This document shows, piece after piece, positions 24,330-33,558 of a stretch of DNA of 46,016 nucleotides. Every line of letters begins with the position of its first letter. The stretch's first letter is position 1. Under the pieces are notes generated by a model. It saw only the letters and a program-made list of their open reading frames with translations. It made no database searches and was not told the DNA's origin. The stretch is from Verrucomicrobiota bacterium. Its GTDB lineage: Bacteria > Verrucomicrobiota > Verrucomicrobiia > Verrucomicrobiales > DEV007. The DNA is taken from NCBI GenBank assembly GCA_024277195.1, contig JAJRVS010000318.1, positions 1 to 46,016 on the forward strand, in the 5' to 3' direction. A program made the translations under genes and the position numbers.

Positions 24330-25877
24330 TCAACCTTCGCTAGGCACCACAGCTTCCATCAACGCTTTGGCACTCTTGTATTCATCCTCACTGGGTCGCG
24401 GCAAAACCCCTCCCTCCGGAAAAAGAGTCTCTGAAGAAATGCCCGTCAGATTTCCATCCAGTATTTCAAAATGATCTGGCGTGATCAAAGACGGATGCTC
24501 CACCCCACAGGTATGCGAAAGTTTAAGCAGTTCCTGGCGCAATGTCACCACATAATTGCCCAACCTCACCGACTTCAAATTGGGATCCAATCCCCGCATC
24601 AGCCAACGGTTGTGAGTCGCCACACCTGCTGGGCAGTGGCCGGAATGGCATCGCTGAGCCTGAATACAGCCAATCGAAAGCATCGCTTCGCGGGCGACAT
24701 TCACCATATCGCAACCCATCGCAAAGGCCAATAAAGCCGGCACTGGAAAACCCAGCTTGGCCGAACCAATAAAAACCACCTGATCCTGAATGCCCTGTTT
24801 GACAAATTCGCCATATACCCGTGGAAAACCTAATTTAAAAGGCAAAGCCACGTGATCCGTGTATGCCAAAGGCCCCGCCCCGGTACCCCCTTCCCCTCCA
24901 TCAATGCAAATATAATCCACCCCCCGATTTGTCTCCGCCATCTGCCTGGCCAAATCCTGCCAGAATTCCGATTCACCCACCGCTGATTTGATCCCCACTG
25001 GCAACCCGGTCGCCTCTGCTATCTTCTCGACAAAATCCAGCAAACCCTCCACATCACTGAACTCCGTATGCGAGGCAGGACTGATGCAATCCTCCTCCAT
25101 GGGAATTCCTCGAGCTTCAGCGATCTCCGCGGTAACTTTTTCCTTAGGCAGCAAACCGCCAATGCCCGGCTTGGCTCCCTGACTCAACTTAATCTCCAAA
25201 ACTTTGATCTGCGGATGTTTTTCCACCGTCTCAATCAAAGCGGGCAAACTGAAATTGCCGTCTTTATCCCGGCAGGCAAAATACGCCGTGCCAATTTGCA
25301 AAACCAAATCCGCCCTGTGCAAATGGTGCTTGGACACCCCACCCTCTCCGGTATTGTGCAAACAACCCGCCAAATCACAGCCCCGATTCAGCGCTTCGAC
25401 CGCTGTGCGTCCCAGAGATCCGAAACTCATACCCGACACATTCACCACCGACTGTGGACGAAAAGCTTTTTCCCGTCCGCGTGCTGCACCTAAAACTTTT
25501 GCACAGGGAATTTGATAATCCGCATCATAATCCAGCTGTCCGGCATGCGCCGTATCAAGGGGAAAAGCGCTGTGTTTGACGATCAAATAATTCGGCGCCG
25601 TCTCCAAATCATTATCCGTTCCAAAACCAAAATAGTTGTTCTCCTTTTTCGAAGAAGCATAAACCCAACGTCGCTCGTCACGACTGAAAGGACGTTCGGA
25701 ATCATTGTCAGTGACAATATACTGCCGCAGTTCCGGCCCAATGGCTTCCAAAAAATAGCGTAGATGCCCGACGATCGGAAAGTTCCTTAAAATGGCGTGT
25801 TTGCGCTGGGTCAGATCATAGACCACCAAAACCAACAATAAAACCCCCACCAAAACTGCCAAGCCTATCCAAAACAT
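24330..25877 (-). CDS. Membrane-anchored FMN-binding glutamate-synthase-family protein
   Basis: 515 residues. An N-terminal membrane helix (residues 2-22) is followed by the standalone GltB-type FMN/Fe-S TIM barrel: 'NVSGMSFGSLGRTAVEALN', 'CLHNTGEGGVSKHHLHRADL', 'EIKLSQGAKPGIGGLLPKEK', 'ISPASHTEFSDVEGLLDFV', 'CIDGGEGGTGAGPLAYTDH', and the cluster cysteines in 'CIQAQRCHSGHCPAGVATH'. It lacks the glutaminase domain and the C-terminal GXGXG domain, so it is one of the widespread GltS-like oxidoreductases of uncertain substrate and not complete glutamate synthase. It lies 34 bp downstream of the MBL-fold gene in the same run. Confidence 0.9.
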   Translation of the reverse strand: MFWIGLAVLVGVLLLVLVVYDLTQRKHAILRNFPIVGHLRYFLEAIGPELRQYIVTDNDSERPFSRDERRWVYASSKKENNYFGFGTDNDLETAPNYLIVKHSAFPLDTAHAGQLDYDADYQIPCAKVLGAARGREKAFRPQSVVNVSGMSFGSLGRTAVEALNRGCDLAGCLHNTGEGGVSKHHLHRADLVLQIGTAYFACRDKDGNFSLPALIETVEKHPQIKVLEIKLSQGAKPGIGGLLPKEKVTAEIAEARGIPMEEDCISPASHTEFSDVEGLLDFVEKIAEATGLPVGIKSAVGESEFWQDLARQMAETNRGVDYICIDGGEGGTGAGPLAYTDHVALPFKLGFPRVYGEFVKQGIQDQVVFIGSAKLGFPVPALLAFAMGCDMVNVAREAMLSIGCIQAQRCHSGHCPAGVATHNRWLMRGLDPNLKSVRLGNYVVTLRQELLKLSHTCGVEHPSLITPDHFEILDGNLTGISSETLFPEGGVLPRPSEDEYKSAKALMEAVVPSEG

Positions 25878-25911
25878 ACTTATTCTTAGTGTCTTATCTC
25901 CTATCTACTTA

Positions 25912-27807
25912 CTAATTCACCTTAATCAGAGCCTCACACCATTGGCGCAAATCCATACCTTCGCTTTTGATATCCGCTGTCACCACGTGCACTCCGGCTT
26001 TAATCCCGTCCGCCAGCTCGCCAGTGATTTTCACCACACCATTGCTTCTCGCTTTCAAAGTGATCGGCTGCAAGGCTTTGACATTTTTCAGTATGCCCCC
26101 GGCATTCAGCGTGACCTCAAACGTCCGTTCTTTTTTCGAGTGATTCCAAAACCTCACCTCAAACTCAACTTTATCTCCGGCCTTCGCTTCACTACCGTAG
26201 GGATAAAACCACGCCCACTGTTCATCAATCCCGTAGTTCACATCATCCCAGGCCACCAGCTCACCCAACATCTTCATCCGTTCCCGGTAGCGCCCCTCCA
26301 GATAGTCCATCTCCGCATCCGAAAAGCGGAACAAATGAGGAATGTGCTGATTGACCAACCAACTCCCCTCAGGCAATTCCCTCACTTTTTTGAAACAATA
26401 CAAATAACCAGTGTCCTCACGCATCAAGTTGCGGTTCATCAGACAGTAATCATCTATGCCCGAAGGTGAAAAGGTGTCTCCGATAAAAAACACCGGAGCG
26501 TGCCCCGGTTTTTCCACCAGCAAAGCTCCGTGATTATACATCTGTCCCGGATAAAAATTGAAGGTCAGATCAAAACCTCGCCACTTCATTTTTTCTCCGT
26601 CCTTTTTCACCACCACTTTCTCCACCGCATTCGGACTGACCCCCGGCAAAAACCACGATCCTGGATTCTTCAACACATCAGCCACTTCCTCCACCGTATA
26701 AACCGGACAGTTGAACTCCTTGGCAGCTGCCGCCACAAATGCGGTATGATCGTTATGCGCATGAGTGGCAAAAATCCCCTCGATCGATTTGATCAACCCA
26801 TCGTCGAGCGCCTTTTTTAAAGTCTCCATCATTTTCGGAGAGCCCACATCCAAAGCAAAACCGTGACCATCATCCGAAATCAACAGCTTGGTGGTGCCAA
26901 TGTGTTTGCACCACTCAGGAAGATCGATGCGCTCGCTGTATGGCATCAGTTCATAAGTCGCTCCTTCTCCCAATACCTTCTCTAGACAAATTTTCAGCTT
27001 AGCTTCTTTAAAATACCAGTTCAGCGCATTGGTCGATTGATAGTTGCGGTAGATCGCCTGCACCCGATCAATCGCAGTCTTGATATCTGCCTGCGGATCC
27101 AAAATCACCGCTCCGCGCGAAGGCACCAACACATCCGGTTTCAGCGCTGCCACTTTACGCAAACTCTCAATCCACAAAGCAAAGCGCGCAGCATAGCCAT
27201 GATAACCACCAATCTTAGCGTCTGGAATCGCATCCTGAAAACTGTAAATATCCGCCACCTGACCACCTGACCGAATCAACTCACCTGAGAATAATACTTT
27301 TTTTTCATCGATCTCAAGTAAGTAACTCACCCCATCGCGGGTGTAACCAGGAGTATCCACCACTTCAAAATTCAATCCCTGCCACTGCAACACATCTCCC
27401 TGCTTCACCGCCTTAGCCACCGGCAAACCCGTAACCGGAACCTTGGTCACTTGTTGTTGATAATAGTCAAAACGCGCCGTCCAAAAATCATCCCAGAATT
27501 TCTGCGGTTCTTCGACCAATTCCTGCACCCCCGCAGGTGCCACCACCTTGGCTCCAGCTCCAGCCGAATCGCTAGCAAAATCAAGTAACTGGCGACGGCC
27601 GTGAGTCAACAAAACCCATTCCGCTTTTTTGCCACTTGCATCCGAACCATAAACCAGCAGCTCTTTGCCTTTACGTTCGATTCTGACCGAGTTGATCCTA
27701 CCAGGAGTAACTTCCACACTCTTGGGCAATTCACTTTCTGCCGCCAAGCCTGCATTTTGGCAAAGAGTCAGAGCTAAAAGGCTCACGAGGGTTATAAAGG
27801 GTTTCAT
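25912..27807 (-). CDS. Secreted protein with two MBL-fold domains, the first degenerate
   Basis: 631 residues with a Sec signal (1-22). The first half has the outline of a metallo-beta-lactamase-fold domain ('VLLTHGRRQLLDF', 'VVDTPGYTRDGVSYLLEIDE', 'VLFSGELI') but the H-x-H-x-D-H motif is reduced to a single His. The second half has the intact motif 'ATHAHNDHTAF' near residue 348, with later 'NHGALLVE', 'FIGDTFSPSGIDDYC' and 'NQHIPHLFRF' supplying further His/Asp metal ligands. A C-terminal beta-domain (about 535-631) resembles an Ig-like/CARDB domain. It is probably an extracytoplasmic metallo-hydrolase of unknown substrate, lying between an esterase gene and an FMN enzyme gene. Confidence 0.82.
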   Translation of the reverse strand: MKPFITLVSLLALTLCQNAGLAAESELPKSVEVTPGRINSVRIERKGKELLVYGSDASGKKAEWVLLTHGRRQLLDFASDSAGAGAKVVAPAGVQELVEEPQKFWDDFWTARFDYYQQQVTKVPVTGLPVAKAVKQGDVLQWQGLNFEVVDTPGYTRDGVSYLLEIDEKKVLFSGELIRSGGQVADIYSFQDAIPDAKIGGYHGYAARFALWIESLRKVAALKPDVLVPSRGAVILDPQADIKTAIDRVQAIYRNYQSTNALNWYFKEAKLKICLEKVLGEGATYELMPYSERIDLPEWCKHIGTTKLLISDDGHGFALDVGSPKMMETLKKALDDGLIKSIEGIFATHAHNDHTAFVAAAAKEFNCPVYTVEEVADVLKNPGSWFLPGVSPNAVEKVVVKKDGEKMKWRGFDLTFNFYPGQMYNHGALLVEKPGHAPVFFIGDTFSPSGIDDYCLMNRNLMREDTGYLYCFKKVRELPEGSWLVNQHIPHLFRFSDAEMDYLEGRYRERMKMLGELVAWDDVNYGIDEQWAWFYPYGSEAKAGDKVEFEVRFWNHSKKERTFEVTLNAGGILKNVKALQPITLKARSNGVVKITGELADGIKAGVHVVTADIKSEGMDLRQWCEALIKVN

Positions 27808-27882
27808 TCACTGAACTTGCCTCATCGGCACGATGAATCAAGTTTTCCCTTTATTGAAACGCATGAGTAACCGACTCCTGCT

Positions 27883-28767
27883 TCACTCTGATCTGCTGTG
27901 TTCCTTCGCCCGCTTAGTGACTTCAATCATCCTGTTTACCACCGTCTTCAGTCCCTCGTAACTCCAATGATTACGATCCACTAAAGCCGCTCCACTCGAA
28001 TCCACCGCATAAACATCCGCCATGTCAGCAGCAATTTTCGCGATCGCCGCATCGGTTTGCGGATAAATACCTTTATCCCCGTCTTTTCCCATCGCTTGAA
28101 ACTGAGTCATAACCACAATGGCACCCGGCAGCGTCGCCTGAATTTTTTTGATATGCGCCCGGGTTTCTTTCTCCCACAGCTCAATCGGCGTTTTATCAAT
28201 GGCATCATTGATGCCCAAGCTGAACCACACCACCCACTGCGCATTCGCAGGCACCTGCTTTTTTCCCGCCTCGATACGCTGAAGAAACTTTTTCCAAAAC
28301 CCCGAGGCATTGCCCTCACTCCACTGACCAATCATCGAACCCCCATGCCCCGTTTTGATCAGATACACCTGTTTGCGTCCAGAGCAATCACCTCGCTCGA
28401 CAGCATTCGCCAATTCATTTTCAAAACCATGCCGGTCTTCATAGCGATTCTGTAAACCAAAATGATCCCGCAAATTATTCACCCCCAGTTGCAGAGCCTC
28501 AAAGCCAAACTTGCCATCTGTCAAATTCATGATCTGAACAGCAGCTCTAGGCTCCATTTCCTTCGGTGACGCATTGGAGTTCCTACCCACCCCTCCCGAA
28601 TTGCTCTCTCCGGTGATCACAAAAACCAAGGCCTGTTTTTTTTCTGTCGGTTCATTATCCGCGCACCAAACCTCCGGCACAGCCACCTGGAAGCCACAAC
28701 AACCTATCCATCCCAAAGCAATCAGTGTGTATCGTTTCATCATTCTGTTTTTTAAAAATATTCTCAT
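27883..28767 (-). CDS. SGNH-family carbohydrate esterase (SASA/sialate O-acetylesterase-like)
   Basis: From the ATG at 28767, which overlaps the sulfatase TGA as ATGA, the product has 294 residues. A signal peptide follows ('MKRYTLIALGWIGCCGF'). 'VFVITGESNSGG' carries the nucleophile Ser (G-x-S-N block I of the SASA family), 'YLIKTGHGGS' is the second block, 'VVWFSLGINDAID' is block III with Gly/Asn, and 'ALVDRNHWSYEG' gives the C-terminal Asp/His pair. Relatives remove acetyl groups from sialic acids or plant and algal polysaccharides. Coupling to a sulfatase fits a role in stripping ester substituents from a glycan. Downstream ATGs at 28743 and 28740 are possible alternative starts. Confidence 0.78.
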   Translation of the reverse strand: MRIFLKNRMMKRYTLIALGWIGCCGFQVAVPEVWCADNEPTEKKQALVFVITGESNSGGVGRNSNASPKEMEPRAAVQIMNLTDGKFGFEALQLGVNNLRDHFGLQNRYEDRHGFENELANAVERGDCSGRKQVYLIKTGHGGSMIGQWSEGNASGFWKKFLQRIEAGKKQVPANAQWVVWFSLGINDAIDKTPIELWEKETRAHIKKIQATLPGAIVVMTQFQAMGKDGDKGIYPQTDAAIAKIAADMADVYAVDSSGAALVDRNHWSYEGLKTVVNRMIEVTKRAKEHSRSE

Positions 28768-30242
28768 TTTGCCCGCGGCATATTGGCATCCACATCTTTC
28801 CTCCACTGATGGAGTTTTTTTCGTAGCCGCTTCACCTTGTCAGGGTAAGCGCTGGCAAGATTGTTTTGCTGCCCGACATCCTCCGCCAGATTAAACAAAT
28901 CCACCGACTCGTCCTCAAGCCACTCAATCAAGGTCCAATCCCCCTCGCGAATTGCGCTGTACGGCCCGCAGCCATAACTGGCATAGTGAGGGTAATGCCA
29001 GAACAAAGCATCATGCACCGCTTCACTATTACCCTTCAATAAGGAAGTGATACTGGTCCCGTCCAAATGCAGCTCAGGACGAAGCGGCAAGCCGACCATA
29101 TCCAAAACCGTAGGGAAAATATCGGTAAAAATCACCGGCACATCACACACACTTCCCGCCTGGGTCACTCCCGGCCATTTCACCAACCACGGTTCGCGAA
29201 CCCCTCCTTCATACGCCCATCCCTTGCCCCCACGAAAAGGCAGATTACTGGCTATGGGAGGATAACCCCCATTATCAGAAGTGAAAATCACGATGGTATT
29301 CTCTTCAAGCCCCATTGTTTTCAATCCGTCAAGAATGCGTCCCACATTCGCATCCAAAGTTTCCACCATCGCCGCATAAGCAGGATGATTCTGTTCCTGC
29401 CGAGCCCTGTTCTGTTTAAGTCCCGCTCGGGTGCCCCGCGCCACTGTTCCATCCTGTTTGAATTGAGCCTGTTTTTCTTCCGGCAATCCCATCAGTTTTG
29501 CTTTTTTGCGGTACTTTCCGACCAAGTCCGCCTTGGCCTGAATCGGGGTATGCACATCATAAAAAGGCAGGTAGAGAAAAAACGGTTTGTCCTTGTGGGC
29601 TTCGATCAACTTGAGCGCTTCCGTGGTCAATCGATCACCGAGGTGCTCGCCCTTTTTTCCTGCTTCGGCCAAACCAGGAACTTCGGTGCCATGATAGCCT
29701 TTGTGGGCTTTATTCCGCCGGTAAGGCCAAAAATAACTACCGGGCGCACCGGAACGATTGCCTCCAATGTTCACATCAAAACCCTGTTTTTCAGGCAGAT
29801 AAGGTTTGTCGCCCAAATGCCATTTACCCACAAACAGAGTTGAGTAGCCTTCCTCCTTCAGCACCTCAGCCAGCGTCACTTCTTCAAAAGACAACTGCAT
29901 CCGCATTTCCGCCGGCAGGTATTTACCACTCAATTTCGGACCGGGAATATAAGCGGTGATTTTTAACCGCGCCGGATAACGTCCGGTCAACAGGGCTGCC
30001 CGCGACGGCGAACAACTCATGTGCGCCGCGTAGCCGTTAGTGAAACGCATACCCTCGGCAGCCAATCGGTCAAGGCTCGGAGTTTCGTGAAATTTCGCCC
30101 CATAACAAGCCACATCCGCCCAAGCCATATCATCAGCAAGAATGATAACCACGTTGGGTCGGCGATCCGTTTTTTCTCCCGCCAATAACGAGCCTGGCAA
30201 TGCAAGCAACACCGAGATCACGCCTGTAAAAATTCGTTTCAT
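28764..30242 (-). CDS. Secreted type I sulfatase (formylglycine type)
   Basis: 492 residues with a Sec signal (1-21). The sulfatase hallmark C-S-P-S-R (Cys77-Arg81) followed by 'AALLTGRYP' is present, so maturation by a formylglycine-generating enzyme is needed. Metal ligands are in 'ILADDMAWADVACYG' (Asp37, Asp38) and 'FTSDNGG'. 'FVGKWHLG' contains the conserved Lys/His pair. The overall layout resembles arylsulfatase A / N-acetylgalactosamine-6-sulfatase-type (S1) enzymes, but the substrate cannot be assigned. It is 20 bp downstream of the PVC-type cytochrome gene and overlaps the esterase gene by 4 bp. Confidence 0.95.
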   Translation of the reverse strand: MKRIFTGVISVLLALPGSLLAGEKTDRRPNVVIILADDMAWADVACYGAKFHETPSLDRLAAEGMRFTNGYAAHMSCSPSRAALLTGRYPARLKITAYIPGPKLSGKYLPAEMRMQLSFEEVTLAEVLKEEGYSTLFVGKWHLGDKPYLPEKQGFDVNIGGNRSGAPGSYFWPYRRNKAHKGYHGTEVPGLAEAGKKGEHLGDRLTTEALKLIEAHKDKPFFLYLPFYDVHTPIQAKADLVGKYRKKAKLMGLPEEKQAQFKQDGTVARGTRAGLKQNRARQEQNHPAYAAMVETLDANVGRILDGLKTMGLEENTIVIFTSDNGGYPPIASNLPFRGGKGWAYEGGVREPWLVKWPGVTQAGSVCDVPVIFTDIFPTVLDMVGLPLRPELHLDGTSITSLLKGNSEAVHDALFWHYPHYASYGCGPYSAIREGDWTLIEWLEDESVDLFNLAEDVGQQNNLASAYPDKVKRLRKKLHQWRKDVDANMPRAK

Positions 30243-30262
30243 GTGGAATTATCAATGTGCAT

Positions 30263-33200
30263 TTATTTTCCAGCCATCTTCAGCGAACTCAAATAGGCAA
30301 CCAAATCTGCAATTTCTTGAACAGAAAAAATCGCCCCCACCGGCGGCATCGTCGAAATCGGAGACAGCACCCGCTCCTTGATATCAACCACCGGCACACG
30401 GATCTCCCCGCCAGTCATTTGGGCTAATACGATATTTTTTTCATCCTCCGACACCAAAGTCCCTGCTTGGAATTTGCCGTCCCTGGTGGTGATCACCATC
30501 GTCTGATAACCTTCCACAATCTTCGCGTTCGGCACGATCAGCGATTCCAACAAGTATTCATCGCTGCTCGCCCGACCACCCACATCACTCAAATCCGGAC
30601 CGATAAAACCACCGCCGGATTTCCCCACCTTATGACAAGCGTTGCAACGCAAAGAAAGGTTGGTGTGGAAAATCTCTTTACCACGATCGGCATCACCGTT
30701 TTTCAAAACATCACGATATTTTGCCAAAGGGTCAAGCGGTGCCGCTGGCTGTGACTTGGCTCTCGCTGCCGGATCCAACAGTTCTTCCACCAGCCAGGGA
30801 ATACTCCGACCTGCCGACTCCTTTCTGATCGCAGCAACCAACTCGGGCTCCACCGCTTCCCCATAATTCCCCCAGGCCCGGCGGATATAGGTCAATACCG
30901 CCGCCAGGCGTTCGTCATTCAAAATCGGACTACTGCCCAGACCCGGCATGGTATGATTCCATACCGTTCCATTCACCTCAATCGGCCCCTGCACCCCGTT
31001 CAACGCAATGCGCACAACCCTATCCGCCGGACCGTTCACCCAGTCTGAATCTGCCAACTGTGGCGCCTGCCCGATCAAACCCCGTCCATTGCCTTTATGA
31101 CAAGCAAAACAGGTAGCATTGTATACCGCTTCTCCGGCAATGCGCCGTTGCTCTTGGGTGGCAGTCAACGCTTTGGGCACTGGCCGTTTAGGATGCGGAA
31201 ATCCATCACTCGGCCAGGTCACAATCCGTTGCAGCGCAGTCAACATCTTTGCCCGATCAAATTCCGACGATGCTCCAAGTTTATCCAGAATCTGCGGTTT
31301 GACTGTTAACTCAAAAGGGGTCGGCCATTTCTCTTTGGCTCGATTAGATTCTAATATTCCAGTTAATATAGACCGCCCTCTCCACTCCTGCCCACCTTCT
31401 TGCACGGCTGCCAGTTCAAGCAAGCTGGCCACTCGCTCGCCCGCCCCTTCATTCACCACCGCACTGGCCAAGGTTTTCAAAACAAGACTATGATTTTCTT
31501 TTTCACTCGACCACTCTCCCCCCTTTAACAAACGAGTGATGAATTCCAATTCACGCCCAGCAAGTCCGCTGACCGTAGCCGTGGCAAAAAGCCGGCTGGG
31601 GTTCCGATTCAAAATCTGAACCATTTGCGCTTCAGCGGCCACCGTTTTCATACCTCCCAAAGTCAACTGAAGCTGAAGTTGAACCATCGGTTTTTCCATC
31701 GCAAAACTCTCTCGCAAACGATCGAACACTTGCGCCCGCTCCCGCTTAGTTTCGATAAATGCTTCACTCAGCCGAATCGCCGTCGCTCTGACCATCTGAT
31801 CTTCATCCCCCATTCCCTCATTCACGATTTTCCAGTCCAACTTACCGATACCCTGCAAAGTCCACAAAGCATGCAAGCGGGCGAGAGCATTCTCTCCACC
31901 CGTCACCAACTCTTTAAGCTGATCAGCCACCTCCACCGCTTTGCGCTCGACCAACAATCGTTGCGCCGTATCACGCCACCAACCATTAGCATGGGAAAGA
32001 TGCGCGACCAGTTCTGCCGAACTCTGTCCGGACATGCGCGGCACTTTTCCCAAAGCTTTGCCCTCATGAGTGATCCGGTAAATTCGCCCTAAGCCAACCG
32101 GCTTGTCGAGACCTCGTGACTGAATCTGATTTTTCAAATAAGGCATCATGAAAATCACATGCTCGATGATGCCACGATAGATGTCACCAATATATAACGC
32201 CCCATCCGGACCGGTGCGGCTCCAAACCGGACGAAATCTCTCGTCGGTCGAAGCCAGCAACTCACGTTGATCAAAAGCATTCTGCGTTTCCAACTCCGCA
32301 CCATCACCAAACACCCGGTCTAATCTTACCAAGTTCCCCGCCGCCTCCGGAATCACAGCATAACCATTAAATTTATCAGGGAACTGAGTACCTCGATAGA
32401 TAGATGGTCCGCAGGCAATCGTAAAAGTGCGCAGAGTACCATCCTTACGCAATTCGGTTCCTCCCAGCGTGATGCCTGGCGTCACCCGAACCGGAAACAC
32501 CTCCTGCGCCTTCGCCGCAACTTTAGTATTCAATCCATAGGACGAACGACCACCGATGTGGCGATTGCGCAATACATACTCCGCCGGCAACAAATCCGCA
32601 TGCAGCGATGAATTTTCATAGTTGTAAAACAAACGCCCGTAGTCATCCTGCGTCACTCCCCACTGTCCACGAAAAATCGTTTTTTCAGCAATCAATTTCC
32701 CATCGACAAACTTGTGCCGCTCGGTGGACTTGGCATTATACATCCAGTTATCAATCGCGTGCATCAGACCGTTCTCGGTATGCTCAGGATTACCCGCCCG
32801 GCCCCAGTCAGCCACTTTGGTTTTACGGTCACACTTCAGATCACCATCGGTATCTTCGCAAAACCACAAAAAAGGCGGCTCGGCGATCAACACCCCTCCC
32901 TGAACAAAAGAAACGGTGCGCGGCATCACCAATTGATCGAGAAAAACCGTCGACTTATCCATGATCGTATCCCCATCCGTATCCTCGAGCACCACCACCT
33001 TGCCAATCGGATCACCCTCACCCGAACCTTCAAGGTCACGCATCCAACCACGCATCTCCACCACCCAGATGCGCCCGTCAGGATCAAATTCGAACATCAC
33101 CGGATCCACGACCAATGGCTCGGAAGCCACGCACTCCACTTTGAATCCCGGCGCCATTTTAAAAGAAGCCAAAGCTTGTTCAGGGGTCAGAGGTGGAGCG

Positions 33201-33382
33201 GGCGGTATCTTGATATGTTTCCACATCTCATCCGCAGTGAACGGATTGTAGGATTTGAGCGACTGCTCACGGTGAGTGATGCGTCGCTCCTTGGGCGTCG
33301 ACTGCGCCTGACTCTGCTTTGCCACAGCGCAACACAAGGCAAGCAACATCAAGAATTTTAAAAATACGGGGGATTTTTTCAT
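30263..33382 (-). CDS. PVC-type secreted protein: membrane-bound-dehydrogenase-like propeller, HEAT region and two cytochrome c motifs
   Basis: 1039 residues with a Sec signal (1-26). The first half is the 'membrane-bound dehydrogenase' beta-propeller common in Planctomycetes and Verrucomicrobia ('FKMAPGFKVECVASEPLVVDPV', 'VVLEDTDGDTIMDKSTVFL', 'GPDGALYIGDIYRGIIEH'). The middle is alpha-helical HEAT-like. The C-terminal part holds two c-type haem sites, CFACH (near residue 757) and CNACH (near 911). The second lies in the PVC-type context 'CNACHKVGKSGGGFIGPDLS' and is followed by the typical beta-domain ending in 'FSVQEIADLVAYLSSLK'. It is likely a periplasmic or surface redox protein that oxidises sugars or passes electrons; the substrate is unknown. 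It is first in the minus-strand run. Confidence 0.92.
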   Translation of the reverse strand: MKKSPVFLKFLMLLALCCAVAKQSQAQSTPKERRITHREQSLKSYNPFTADEMWKHIKIPPAPPLTPEQALASFKMAPGFKVECVASEPLVVDPVMFEFDPDGRIWVVEMRGWMRDLEGSGEGDPIGKVVVLEDTDGDTIMDKSTVFLDQLVMPRTVSFVQGGVLIAEPPFLWFCEDTDGDLKCDRKTKVADWGRAGNPEHTENGLMHAIDNWMYNAKSTERHKFVDGKLIAEKTIFRGQWGVTQDDYGRLFYNYENSSLHADLLPAEYVLRNRHIGGRSSYGLNTKVAAKAQEVFPVRVTPGITLGGTELRKDGTLRTFTIACGPSIYRGTQFPDKFNGYAVIPEAAGNLVRLDRVFGDGAELETQNAFDQRELLASTDERFRPVWSRTGPDGALYIGDIYRGIIEHVIFMMPYLKNQIQSRGLDKPVGLGRIYRITHEGKALGKVPRMSGQSSAELVAHLSHANGWWRDTAQRLLVERKAVEVADQLKELVTGGENALARLHALWTLQGIGKLDWKIVNEGMGDEDQMVRATAIRLSEAFIETKRERAQVFDRLRESFAMEKPMVQLQLQLTLGGMKTVAAEAQMVQILNRNPSRLFATATVSGLAGRELEFITRLLKGGEWSSEKENHSLVLKTLASAVVNEGAGERVASLLELAAVQEGGQEWRGRSILTGILESNRAKEKWPTPFELTVKPQILDKLGASSEFDRAKMLTALQRIVTWPSDGFPHPKRPVPKALTATQEQRRIAGEAVYNATCFACHKGNGRGLIGQAPQLADSDWVNGPADRVVRIALNGVQGPIEVNGTVWNHTMPGLGSSPILNDERLAAVLTYIRRAWGNYGEAVEPELVAAIRKESAGRSIPWLVEELLDPAARAKSQPAAPLDPLAKYRDVLKNGDADRGKEIFHTNLSLRCNACHKVGKSGGGFIGPDLSDVGGRASSDEYLLESLIVPNAKIVEGYQTMVITTRDGKFQAGTLVSEDEKNIVLAQMTGGEIRVPVVDIKERVLSPISTMPPVGAIFSVQEIADLVAYLSSLKMAGK

Positions 33383-33394
33383 TTGCTCAAATTC

Positions 33395-33418
33395 ATTATA
33401 ACAAGAAATACTTATAAT
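33395..33418. promoter_or_regulatory. Back-to-back TATAAT boxes between divergent catabolic genes
   Basis: TATAAT occurs on the minus strand at 33395-33400 (just upstream of the cytochrome gene) and on the plus strand at 33413-33418 (toward the sialidase gene). Neither has a good -35 at 16-18 bp, so these are only candidate -10 boxes in an AT-rich divergent promoter region. Confidence 0.3.
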
Positions 33419-33475
33419 ATCCCATCATTGTTTTATAAAATAACACAAGCTCCGAATTCCCGATAACTATTCGCT

Positions 33476-33504
33476 ATCTCTGGTATCTTTATGATACCAG
33501 AGAT
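33476..33504. promoter_or_regulatory. Perfect 12-bp inverted repeat, candidate operator
   Basis: ATCTCTGGTATC, 5-nt spacer TTTAT, GATACCAGAGAT: a perfect dyad in the 176-bp divergent region, 54 bp before the sialidase start. The TGGTATC/GATACCA core is like GntR/FCD-type operators (the NanR half-site is GGTATA; FadR-like sites contain TGGT...ACCA). It could also form an RNA hairpin in the leader. No GntR gene is in the window. Confidence 0.5.
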
Positions 33505-33558
33505 TGAAACCTTGCACATCAGCCCTGCCAATGCTGATATTAATCAACCTATATCCTG

